A DNA stretch of 14,999 nucleotides. Source: CALEAR01 sp035301485. GTDB lineage: Bacteria > Pseudomonadota > Gammaproteobacteria > Pseudomonadales > Alcanivoracaceae. Location of the stretch: positions 1 through 14,999 of the forward strand of contig DATGUF010000043.1 of assembly GCA_035301485.1 (NCBI GenBank). Reading direction: 5' to 3'. The notes beneath the pieces are model-generated. The model was not told the DNA's origin. It did not search any database and was given only the letters and a program-made list of their open reading frames with translations. The translations under genes were made by a program, and so were the position numbers. This document shows, in pieces, positions 1 to 6,015 of the stretch. Numbering within the stretch: the first letter of the stretch is position 1; every line of letters begins with the position of its first letter.

Positions 1-175
1 AAGGGGTGGTTTTGATACAATTAAACAGATTTTAAATGCGCCAAAGAGCTAGTATGTTAGTTTCAATGTATAGCGTTACCGTCATAGGGTGCATGAAACA
101 CAGCCAACTTTTAGCTTGCTACAAACATTACCCAACAGTTAACCCTTTTCATTTATTTTACCCAAGGACATTAAG
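1..175. other. Intergenic/left-edge region without a recognisable gene
   Basis: This AT-rich stretch precedes the broken gene at 176. I see no open reading frame with a ribosome binding site and no convincing promoter pair. TTGATA at 12-17 resembles a -35 box, but no good -10 box lies at the right distance. The only clear signal is the AAGGA ribosome binding site at 164-168, which belongs to the next gene. Confidence 0.5.
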
Positions 176-523
176 ATGAAAGCAAAACAGGTTTGTTATT
201 AGCCACTGTGCTGGCGTCAGGTTCAAGCTTTGCCGCTGATGCTTACAAGGTTTCTACTTCTGTATTTAAAGAGGGGGAGTTAATTGCTTCACCTGTGATG
301 TTGGTCAATGCTGAAGAGCATGGCATCAATCGCTGTTGACAATGAGTTTCAATATAACCTGACAGTAAAGCCCAACAATGAACATTCAGCTACAGTCGTT
401 ACAGCTTTTAAAGTTGGTGAAACTGTTACGGAACATGAAACAACCATCACCTACGACAAGCAAGTAACAGTTGATCATGGTAACGACAAACTTACTTTAT
501 CGGTGCATAAAATTACCAATTAA
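176..523 (+). pseudogene. Frameshifted gene for a small secreted (periplasmic) protein
   Basis: The coding signal is continuous but split over three reading-frame segments. AAGGA at 164-168 sits 7 nt before ATG 176. The first frame (MKAKQ) stops at TAG 200-202. Dropping back one base, the frame from 193 gives a hydrophobic signal-peptide core (LLLATVLASGSSFAA) and then DAYKVSTSVFKEGELIASPVM, stopping at TGA 337-339. The original frame then resumes near 310-340 with ASIAVDNEFQYNLTVKP and runs to TAA 521-523. Together this would be a secreted protein of about 115 residues. From memory, the pattern 'FKEGELIASPVM...ASIAVDN...YNLTVKP' resembles small exported proteins of marine gammaproteobacteria with a secretin-like motif; their function is unknown to me. 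The middle frame has no start codon of its own (TAA lies at 172-174). The two frameshifts compensate each other, so sequencing error cannot be excluded. Confidence 0.72.
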
Positions 524-575
524 GAGAACACCCATTCAATTAGCAGGCTAACCAAGGTTGTATTTATTTCAGAAC

Positions 576-600
576 CGTCATTCCTTATGACGCTAATTTT
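576..600 (+). terminator. Possible weak terminator hairpin before the lipoprotein gene
   Basis: CGTCAT (576-581) and ATGACG (587-592) form a 6-bp stem with a TCCTT loop, followed by CTAATTTT. It could end transcripts from the broken gene upstream. The stem is short and the T-run is interrupted, and it ends just 11 nt before the next ribosome binding site, so this is a weak call. Confidence 0.25.
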
Positions 601-618
601 AACAGGAGTGAAGTTAAC

Positions 619-1251
619 ATGAAGCAAACACTACTTTTCAGTGCGCTGTTACTCAGTTTAACGGCTTGTCAGGATACTAATACACAGGCCATAGATGAGA
701 GCACCGCTTCAGCCCCTAAATCGTCTACAACAATCGAAGCAGATAATACAGCTTCGAACGCAAGCGGTAACTATAACCAAGCTATTCACTATGAGAATTT
801 TTCTGCTCGTGTAGTGAGTACGCCCGACGGCAATGGTAGCTACAACTTGAGCATTCAACCTATGGGCGAGCAGGCCATTGAAAGGCACATTAACGATCCT
901 GTTATTGATGCAGCAGTGGGCGACCTTAATGAAGATGGTTCCTATGACATCTTAATCTTTACTCGAGGTGTAGGTAGTGGCTCATATGGTGACGTAGTGG
1001 CTTATTCTAGTAACGAAGGGCAGTCATGGAACGAAGTGCATTTTCCTGAGCTCTCCAGTGAACTCAAACAAGGCTACATGGGCCATGACAAATTTGAAGT
1101 GGTTGATAATGTGTTGGTTAGGCAGTTCCCCCTTTATTTAGAAGGTGATACCAACGCTAACCCGAAAGGGAAAACGCGCCAAATTCAGTATGATCTGCAA
1201 GAGGGGGGCGCTTCTCGCCAGTTTGTAGTTAGCGAAGTTAACGAGCTTTAA
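619..1251 (+). CDS. Outer-membrane lipoprotein, PliI-like lysozyme inhibitor candidate
   Basis: A 210-residue lipoprotein. The start at ATG 619 is supported by AGGAG at 604-608. Residues 1-16 are a signal peptide ending in a lipobox (LTAC, Cys17). Gln18 follows the Cys, which does not signal inner-membrane retention, so an outer-membrane location is likely. Residues about 18-55 are a low-complexity Ser/Thr/Ala linker. The folded part (about 56-208) contains DLNEDGSYDI (102-111), SGSYG (120-124), GYMGHD (152-157) and VRQFPLYLEGD (167-177). As I recall them, the SGxxY element and the GHD...RxFPxY block are typical of PliI, periplasmic inhibitors of invertebrate-type lysozyme. If so, it protects the cell wall from host or predator lysozyme. 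The family assignment is from memory of motifs; 'FG-GAP-like lipoprotein of unknown function' is the fallback. Confidence 0.72.
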   Translation: MKQTLLFSALLLSLTACQDTNTQAIDESTASAPKSSTTIEADNTASNASGNYNQAIHYENFSARVVSTPDGNGSYNLSIQPMGEQAIERHINDPVIDAAVGDLNEDGSYDILIFTRGVGSGSYGDVVAYSSNEGQSWNEVHFPELSSELKQGYMGHDKFEVVDNVLVRQFPLYLEGDTNANPKGKTRQIQYDLQEGGASRQFVVSEVNEL

Positions 1252-1372
1252 ATAACTGTATAAAAACTTTCCCATCTAAAAAAGTGATGGCTGTATGGTT
1301 GCGGTACGTACAGGTTGCCAAACGACGGCAAAAGCATCACTACCGCGACAATAAAACAAAAACAATCAGTAA
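1252..1372. other. Intergenic region with nested inverted repeats
   Basis: This is the gap between the lipoprotein stop and the groEL terminator. AGTGATG (1283-1289) is complementary to CATCACT (1335-1341), and TTGCC (1315-1319) to GGCAA (1327-1331) inside it, so a nested fold is possible. No reading frame or promoter was recognised. Confidence 0.3.
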
Positions 1373-1405
1373 AAAAGCCTGCAAGTCAACGACTTGCAGG
1401 CTTTT
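1373..1405 (-). terminator. groESL rho-independent terminator
   Basis: AAAAGCCTGCAAGTC (1373-1387) and GACTTGCAGGCTTTT (1391-1405) form a perfect 15-bp inverted repeat around a 3-nt centre. Read on the minus strand, it lies about 38 nt past the groEL stop and runs into six T residues (1371-1376 on the plus strand are A). On the plus strand it gives only four T residues, so it may also weakly stop transcripts from the lipoprotein gene. Confidence 0.9.
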
Positions 1406-1443
1406 GAAACGCAATGGATGCGGGTAAATTGGCTACCTGATGA

Positions 1444-3090
1444 TTACATCATGCCGCCCATACCACCCATGCCACCCATGCCGCTCATGTCTGGCATACC
1501 AGCACCGCCATCAGCGGATGGCTTGTCTGCCACCATGGCTTCTGTGGTGATCATGAGGCCAGCAATAGAAGCTGCTGCTTGTAGTGCTGAGCGGGTTACT
1601 TTGGCTGGGTCGATAATACCCATTTCGATCATATCGCCGTACTCTTCAGTAGCAGCGTTGTAACCGTAGCTGCCTTTACCTTCACGTACAGCTTGTACCA
1701 CTACAGAAGCTTCCGCACCTGCGTTAGTGGCGATCTGACGTAGAGGCGCTTCCATAGCACGACGAGCTAGCGCAATACCAACGTTTTGATCTTCGTTGTC
1801 GCCAGTGAGGTTATCGATTTTGCTCAAAGCACGTACTAATGCAACACCACCGCCAGCAACGATACCTTCTTCAACCGCTGCGCGAGTAGCTGCTAGTGCG
1901 TCGTCCACACGGGCTTTCTTCTCTTTCATTTCTACTTCTGTAGCAGCACCTACTTTAATAACTGCCACACCGCCTGCTAACTTAGCCACGCGCTCTTGTA
2001 GCTTCTCGCGGTCGTAGTCAGAGGTGGAGTTTTCGATTTCCGCGCGGATTTGCTCTACACGGCCTTTGATGTCAGCTTCGTTACCAGCGCCATCCACAAC
2101 AGTGGTGTTGTCTTTGTCGATGTTAACTTTCTTTGCTGAACCTAAGTCTTCAAGTGTTGTTTCCTCTAGGTTTAAACCGATTTCTTCAGAAATAACGGTG
2201 GCACCTGTGAGGATAGCAATGTCTTGTAGCATCGCTTTACGACGGTCACCAAAACCTGGTGCTTTAACTGCTGCACACTTAATGATGCCGCGCATGTTGT
2301 TCACAACAAGCGTTGCTAAGGCTTCGCCCTCAACATCTTCAGCGATGATGAGTAATGGCTTACCGGATTTAGCCACCGCTTCTAGTACAGGTAGCAATTC
2401 GCGGATGTTAGTGATTTTCTTATCTACCAAGAGAATGTGTGGCTCATCGAGCTCTACAGCCATGGTTTCTTGGTTGTTAATGAAGTAAGGGCTTAGGTAA
2501 CCGCGGTCGAACTGCATACCTTCAACAACTTCTAGTTCGTTGTCTAAGCTAGTGCCTTCTTCAACGGTGATAACACCTTCTTTACCTACTTTCTCCATGG
2601 CTTCTGCGATGATCTGGCCCACAGAGCTATCGGAGTTAGCGGAGATGGTACCCACTTGTTCAATGTTTTTGTTGCTTTCGCAAGGTGTTGCTAGCGCCTG
2701 CAGCTCTTCTACTACTGCTGCCACTGCTTTATCAATACCGCGCTTAAGGTCCATTGGGTTCATGCCCGCAGCTACAGATTTTAAGCCTTCGCTCACAATT
2801 GCTTGTGCCAATACTGTTGCTGTGGTGGTACCGTCACCCGCTTCATCGTTTGCCTTAGACGCTACTTCTTTAACCATTTGTGCGCCCATGTTTTCGAACT
2901 TGTCTTCCAGTTCGATTTCACGTGCTACTGAAACACCGTCTTTAGTAATAACTGGCGCACCAAAAGATTTATCTAATACAACGTTACGACCCTTAGGCCC
3001 TAAGGTTACTTTTACTGCATCAGCAAGAACGTTTACACCACGTAGCATGCGCTGACGGGCTTCATCACGAAATAAAACTTCTTTTGCCAT
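1444..3090 (-). CDS. groEL: Chaperonin GroEL (Hsp60)
   Basis: A 548-residue cytoplasmic chaperonin subunit, the usual length for the family. Fourteen subunits form the double ring that encloses unfolded proteins and refolds them with ATP, capped by GroES. The equatorial ATP site is intact: TLGPKGRNV (about 29-37) and GDGTTT (85-90, with Asp86 matching the catalytic Asp of E. coli GroEL). VDDALAATRAAVEEG and AGGGVAL also match the family. The C-terminus is the flexible Gly/Met tail (MGGMGGMGGMM). GAGGAAG at 3100-3106 lies 9 nt before the ATG. The gene is 38 nt downstream of groES and must be cotranscribed with it from the CIRCE-controlled promoter; I see no separate promoter in the gap. It is the only groEL copy in the window. 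Confidence 0.99.
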   Translation of the reverse strand: MAKEVLFRDEARQRMLRGVNVLADAVKVTLGPKGRNVVLDKSFGAPVITKDGVSVAREIELEDKFENMGAQMVKEVASKANDEAGDGTTTATVLAQAIVSEGLKSVAAGMNPMDLKRGIDKAVAAVVEELQALATPCESNKNIEQVGTISANSDSSVGQIIAEAMEKVGKEGVITVEEGTSLDNELEVVEGMQFDRGYLSPYFINNQETMAVELDEPHILLVDKKITNIRELLPVLEAVAKSGKPLLIIAEDVEGEALATLVVNNMRGIIKCAAVKAPGFGDRRKAMLQDIAILTGATVISEEIGLNLEETTLEDLGSAKKVNIDKDNTTVVDGAGNEADIKGRVEQIRAEIENSTSDYDREKLQERVAKLAGGVAVIKVGAATEVEMKEKKARVDDALAATRAAVEEGIVAGGGVALVRALSKIDNLTGDNEDQNVGIALARRAMEAPLRQIATNAGAEASVVVQAVREGKGSYGYNAATEEYGDMIEMGIIDPAKVTRSALQAAASIAGLMITTEAMVADKPSADGGAGMPDMSGMGGMGGMGGMM

Positions 3091-3128
3091 GATTCTTTAC
3101 TTCCTCAAAAAATGGTTTAAAAAACGAA

Positions 3129-3419
3129 TTACGCTTCAACAACAGCTAGAATTTCGTTTTCGCCTAAAATAAGCAGTTCTTCGCCATCAATTTTCACGGT
3201 GTTACCCGCGTACTGGCCGAAAATAACTTGATCGCCAACTTTTACATCCAGTGCGCGAACATCGCCACTGTCTGTAATTTTACCGTTGCCCACTGCTAGC
3301 ACTTCCCCGCGAGCGGGTTTTTCTGTAGCAGAACCAGGCAGCACGATGCCGCCAGCGCTTTTGGTTTCTTCTTCGGCGCGACGAATTACCACGCGATCAT
3401 GCAAAGGACGGATTTTCAT
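3129..3419 (-). CDS. groES: Co-chaperonin GroES (Hsp10)
   Basis: A 96-residue co-chaperonin of normal length. Seven copies form the lid of the GroEL chamber. It starts MKIRPLHDRVVIRR, carries the mobile loop that contacts GroEL (EEETKSAGGIVLPGSATEKP, about 16-35), and ends with LLILGENEILAVVEA. AGGAG, on the minus strand at 3433-3429, lies 9 nt before the ATG. It is the first gene of the operon, behind a leader of roughly 130 nt. CIRCE sits at the promoter, so transcription should be repressed by HrcA and released on heat or misfolding stress. Confidence 0.99.
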   Translation of the reverse strand: MKIRPLHDRVVIRRAEEETKSAGGIVLPGSATEKPARGEVLAVGNGKITDSGDVRALDVKVGDQVIFGQYAGNTVKIDGEELLILGENEILAVVEA

Positions 3420-3450
3420 TCCTCTGTTCTCCTGTTGAGGTGTCAGCTAC

Positions 3451-3474
3451 TCAGTTAAGCCCCTGCTTAACTGA
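3451..3474 (-). promoter_or_regulatory. Hairpin in the groES 5' leader
   Basis: TCAGTTAAGC (3451-3460) and GCTTAACTGA (3465-3474) are a perfect 10-bp inverted repeat with a 4-nt loop. It lies in the groES leader between the CIRCE element and the ribosome binding site (3429-3433). No T-run follows on the minus strand, so it is not a standard terminator. mRNA stability or translational control are possible roles, but this is inference. Confidence 0.55.
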
Positions 3475-3532
3475 TTTATTAATGTTTCCCGAAAGGGTTA
3501 GTAACACTGCCTGTTGTTAATTTGGCAGCCAA

Positions 3533-3559
3533 TTAGCACTCAATGCCTTTGAGTGCTAA
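3533..3559. promoter_or_regulatory. CIRCE operator (HrcA-binding site) of groESL
   Basis: TTAGCACTC (3533-3541), a 9-nt spacer (3542-3550) and GAGTGCTAA (3551-3559) match the CIRCE consensus exactly in both half-sites and in spacing; the symmetry extends one more base pair on each side. It abuts the -10 box and should cover the transcription start, so bound HrcA would block initiation. CIRCE is the established HrcA operator in many bacteria; hrcA itself is not in this window. Confidence 0.96.
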
Positions 3560-3586
3560 TCATAGTAACCGAGCAGTCAGTGTCAA
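3559..3586 (-). promoter_or_regulatory. Sigma-70 type promoter of groESL
   Basis: On the minus strand there is a perfect -35 box TTGACA (3586-3581), 16 nt of spacer and a -10 box TATGAT (3564-3559). The predicted start falls near 3552, inside CIRCE. I see no sigma-32 consensus, so heat control here appears to be by repression. Confidence 0.88.
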
Positions 3587-3747
3587 GCGCTGCATGCTTA
3601 GTTACCAAGCTGCTGCCTTATATGGGGTGCTTTACTTTTTTTTCAAGAGATGAATTTTTAATTTTTTGCTGATTCCTTTTACTGAATCCCCGCGCCGCAA
3701 CAGGCATACTGTGTTTTTTACTCTTCGCAATAAAAGGAATGGCGTTT
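3587..3747. other. Divergent intergenic region between groES promoter and ampG
   Basis: Together with the groES leader and promoter, this makes a gene-free stretch of about 330 nt. The part next to ampG holds AT-rich tracts (3630-3668). CATACT at 3705-3710 could be an ampG -10 box, but I find no good -35 box at normal spacing. AAGGA at 3734-3738 is the ampG ribosome binding site. Confidence 0.4.
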
Positions 3748-5100
3748 ATGTTGTCCGCTTTCAAGGATTTTCAGCAAGTGTACTTGCGCCAACCCATGCT
3801 TACTTTACTGCTGCTTGGTTTTGCCAGTGGTTTACCTGCGCCTTTGGTGTTCAGCAACCTTTCTATTTGGTTGAGCGATGCTGGCGTTAGCCGCACCGAT
3901 ATTGGCTTGTTTGCCTTAGTAACCACCCCTTACGCCATTAATTTTTTGTGGGCGCCGCTGATTGATAAATTACGCATTCCTTTTTTAAGCCAAGCCTTAG
4001 GCCAACGGCGCAGCTGGATTCTCACCACCCAATTTGCCCTTTTTGCTGCCATCATTTGGATGGGCACTTTTTCCCCTGGCGAGCAATTAGGCATGCTAGC
4101 TGTGGGAGCACTCATGGTGACTATTGCCAGTGCCACCCAAGATATTGCTGTGGATGCCTACCGCATCGACAGCTTAGAGCCTAACGAACAAAGCGCCGGC
4201 GCCTCTGTGGCTATTTGGGGATGGCATTTAGGCGGCACGCTGATTGGCGGTGCCGGCGGGCTTTATCTAGCCAGCGCTTTTGGCTGGGGCACCGCTTATT
4301 TTGTTTTGGCTTGCAGCTTAGGAGTGAGCATGTTGGCTGTATTGCTCAGCCCTGAACCCGTGCGTAAAGTGCCCTTAGCCACCCAACAGCAAGAAGAAAA
4401 TGTGGGAGCTTTTTTTAACAATAAGATGCCTCGGTTTTTTGCCTCCGCTTTCACTTGGCTCACCAATACTGTCATTGCCCCTTTCTACGACTTCATCAAA
4501 CGCGATGGATGGTGGCTCATTCTTATGTTTATTTTCATCTTTAAATTTGGTGATGCCATGCTTGGCCGCATGTCTGGTGTGTTCTACCGAGAAATGGGCT
4601 TTAGCTACACGCAAATAGCCAACGTCAGCAAAATTTACGGTTTTATTGCCAACATGGTGGGCATTGCCGTGGGTGGCATGTTGGCTTACCGCATTGGTTT
4701 AATACGCGCCTTGTTGGTGTCTGGGGTAATTTCCGCCATTGCAAACCTTTCCTACGCGCTGTTAGCTGAGCAAGGCACCATGGCGTACCTCATTTTGGCA
4801 GTGATTTCAGACAGCTTCACCAGCGGTTTAGTAACTGTGGCTTTTGTGGCTTATTTATCGAGCCTGTGCAACGTAGCGTATACGGCCACCCAGTATGCGC
4901 TATTAGCATCATTGGGTAATTTATCCCGCATTTGGCTCTCTGCTTCCAGCGGCTACATGGTAGATAAATTAGAGGGAGACTGGGGCGTCTTCTTTGTTAT
5001 CACAGCAATATTAGCGTTATACGGCATTCCCATTTTGTTAATTTTAGTACGTTGGTTTCCACAATCGTTACCCACCCAACAGGCGCAGAAAGAAACATGA
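3748..5100 (+). CDS. ampG: AmpG family muropeptide permease (MFS)
   Basis: A 450-residue inner-membrane transporter of the major facilitator superfamily, with a long run of hydrophobic segments (about 12). AmpG imports GlcNAc-anhydro-muropeptides from the periplasm for cell-wall recycling, and in many species this feeds the signal that induces AmpC beta-lactamase. Family marks are the N-terminal GFASGLPAPLVFSNLSIWL, the TM4-5 region ATQDIAVDAYRIDSL with AGASVAIWGWHLGG, and the second-half segment FKFGDAMLGRMSGVFYREMG. It is somewhat shorter than E. coli AmpG (491). I chose ATG 3748 because AAGGA (3734-3738) lies 9 nt upstream; the in-frame ATG at 3739 touches that site. Its stop overlaps the panE start (ATGA). 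A related AmpG-like permease with another substrate is possible. Confidence 0.88.
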   Translation: MLSAFKDFQQVYLRQPMLTLLLLGFASGLPAPLVFSNLSIWLSDAGVSRTDIGLFALVTTPYAINFLWAPLIDKLRIPFLSQALGQRRSWILTTQFALFAAIIWMGTFSPGEQLGMLAVGALMVTIASATQDIAVDAYRIDSLEPNEQSAGASVAIWGWHLGGTLIGGAGGLYLASAFGWGTAYFVLACSLGVSMLAVLLSPEPVRKVPLATQQQEENVGAFFNNKMPRFFASAFTWLTNTVIAPFYDFIKRDGWWLILMFIFIFKFGDAMLGRMSGVFYREMGFSYTQIANVSKIYGFIANMVGIAVGGMLAYRIGLIRALLVSGVISAIANLSYALLAEQGTMAYLILAVISDSFTSGLVTVAFVAYLSSLCNVAYTATQYALLASLGNLSRIWLSASSGYMVDKLEGDWGVFFVITAILALYGIPILLILVRWFPQSLPTQQAQKET

Positions 5101-5966
5101 AATGGTATGTATTAGGCGCGGGCAGCATGGGTTCGCTGGCAGCGCATTATTTACAACAAGCGGGTTGGAGCACCTTAGCTGCCAATCGTGGCGCGCAAAC
5201 ACGTACTTTGGTGTGGCCCCAAGGCGCGGCTAGCACCCTCACCTTGCCCGCTGACGATAACGGCACTATTAAGCACCTATTGTTGGCCACGAAAGGGCCA
5301 AGCACGAAGGCCGCCCTTGCCCCCTTATTACCTCGTTTGGCACCAGAAGGTGTGTTGATCCGCTTACAAAACGGCATGGGCACTTTAGCCGATGTGCCAT
5401 TGCCTCCTGCTTGGCAATGCTGGGAAGCCATCACCACCAATGCGGCGTGGCGAGCCCAAGAGCGTATTACCGTGGTGGCGGAAAACAGTACTATCATGGG
5501 GCACCCCACCGCCTCTACGCCCACTTGGTTCACCGCCTTACAAACACATTGGCCTGCACTGCAGTGGGAGCGCGACATGGCTCTGCAGCAATGGTTAAAA
5601 CTAACGGTAAATGCGTTGATTAATCCGCTCACGGCTCTGTACAACTGCCCAAATGGAGCACTGCTCACTATTCCCGAAGCCCATGAGCGCTTTCAGCGTT
5701 TAGCCAAAGAATGCGACGCTATCGCCCAGCGTTTATTTCCTCAATGGCCCCTGGATACCTATGCAAGAGCCGCTGCAGTAGCACAAGCCACCGCCGACAA
5801 TTGCTCTTCCATGCGTGCCGATATGCTGGCACAACAGCATACGGAAATTGACTACATCACTGGTTATATACTCGCAGCCGCGGCACAACGTGGCGTGGTT
5901 TTGCCTGAACATGAGAGCGTTTATCGTGATATTGTGGCCTCATCTTTACACTTCGCGGAAGCATAA
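5097..5966 (+). CDS. panE: 2-dehydropantoate 2-reductase (ketopantoate reductase)
   Basis: A 289-residue cytoplasmic enzyme that reduces 2-dehydropantoate to pantoate with NADPH, a step toward pantothenate and coenzyme A. The N-terminal Rossmann motif GAGSMG is at 7-12. LQNGMG (90-95) matches the family Asn loop. KLTVNALINPLTAL (168-181) supplies the catalytic Lys168 with Asn172 and Asn176. NCSSMRADMLAQQHTEIDYI (235-254) is the C-terminal substrate-binding block. The true start is ATG 5097, which overlaps the ampG stop and places the Rossmann motif normally. An upstream in-frame ATG at 5052 would add 15 unconserved residues inside ampG. There is no strong ribosome binding site, so translation is probably coupled to ampG. 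I know of no metabolic link between the two genes. Confidence 0.93.
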   Translation: MKWYVLGAGSMGSLAAHYLQQAGWSTLAANRGAQTRTLVWPQGAASTLTLPADDNGTIKHLLLATKGPSTKAALAPLLPRLAPEGVLIRLQNGMGTLADVPLPPAWQCWEAITTNAAWRAQERITVVAENSTIMGHPTASTPTWFTALQTHWPALQWERDMALQQWLKLTVNALINPLTALYNCPNGALLTIPEAHERFQRLAKECDAIAQRLFPQWPLDTYARAAAVAQATADNCSSMRADMLAQQHTEIDYITGYILAAAAQRGVVLPEHESVYRDIVASSLHFAEA

Positions 5967-6015
5967 CGTTGCCTCTTGCGATAAAATAACAATTTTTCAG
6001 CCAAAAGGTTTTGCT

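Noticed and set aside
1283..1346. Integron attC site or CRISPR-like repeat
   Set aside because: The paired arms lack the attC core sequences, and there is no repeated unit with spacers here or elsewhere in the window.
1394..3055. Plus-strand open frames opposite groEL (1394-1663, 1796-2017, 2024-2488, 2540-3055)
   Set aside because: They mirror the strongly conserved groEL codons, have Ser/Ala/Thr-rich shadow composition, and no ribosome binding sites.
3451..3474. Attenuator-type terminator in the groES leader
   Set aside because: The hairpin is not followed by a T-run on the transcribed strand.
3666..3890. Small plus-strand frame overlapping the ampG start
   Set aside because: It is a shifted frame over the conserved ampG N-terminus and has no ribosome binding site.
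5147..5668. 173-residue minus-strand frame inside panE
   Set aside because: It lies fully within panE, whose motifs are intact; Cys/Arg/Ala-rich composition is typical of an antisense shadow.
5815..6015. Longer N-terminus for the TonB receptor from ATG 5815
   Set aside because: It overlaps panE by about 150 nt and would bury the signal peptide; GTG 6016 has a well-spaced ribosome binding site and a proper signal sequence.
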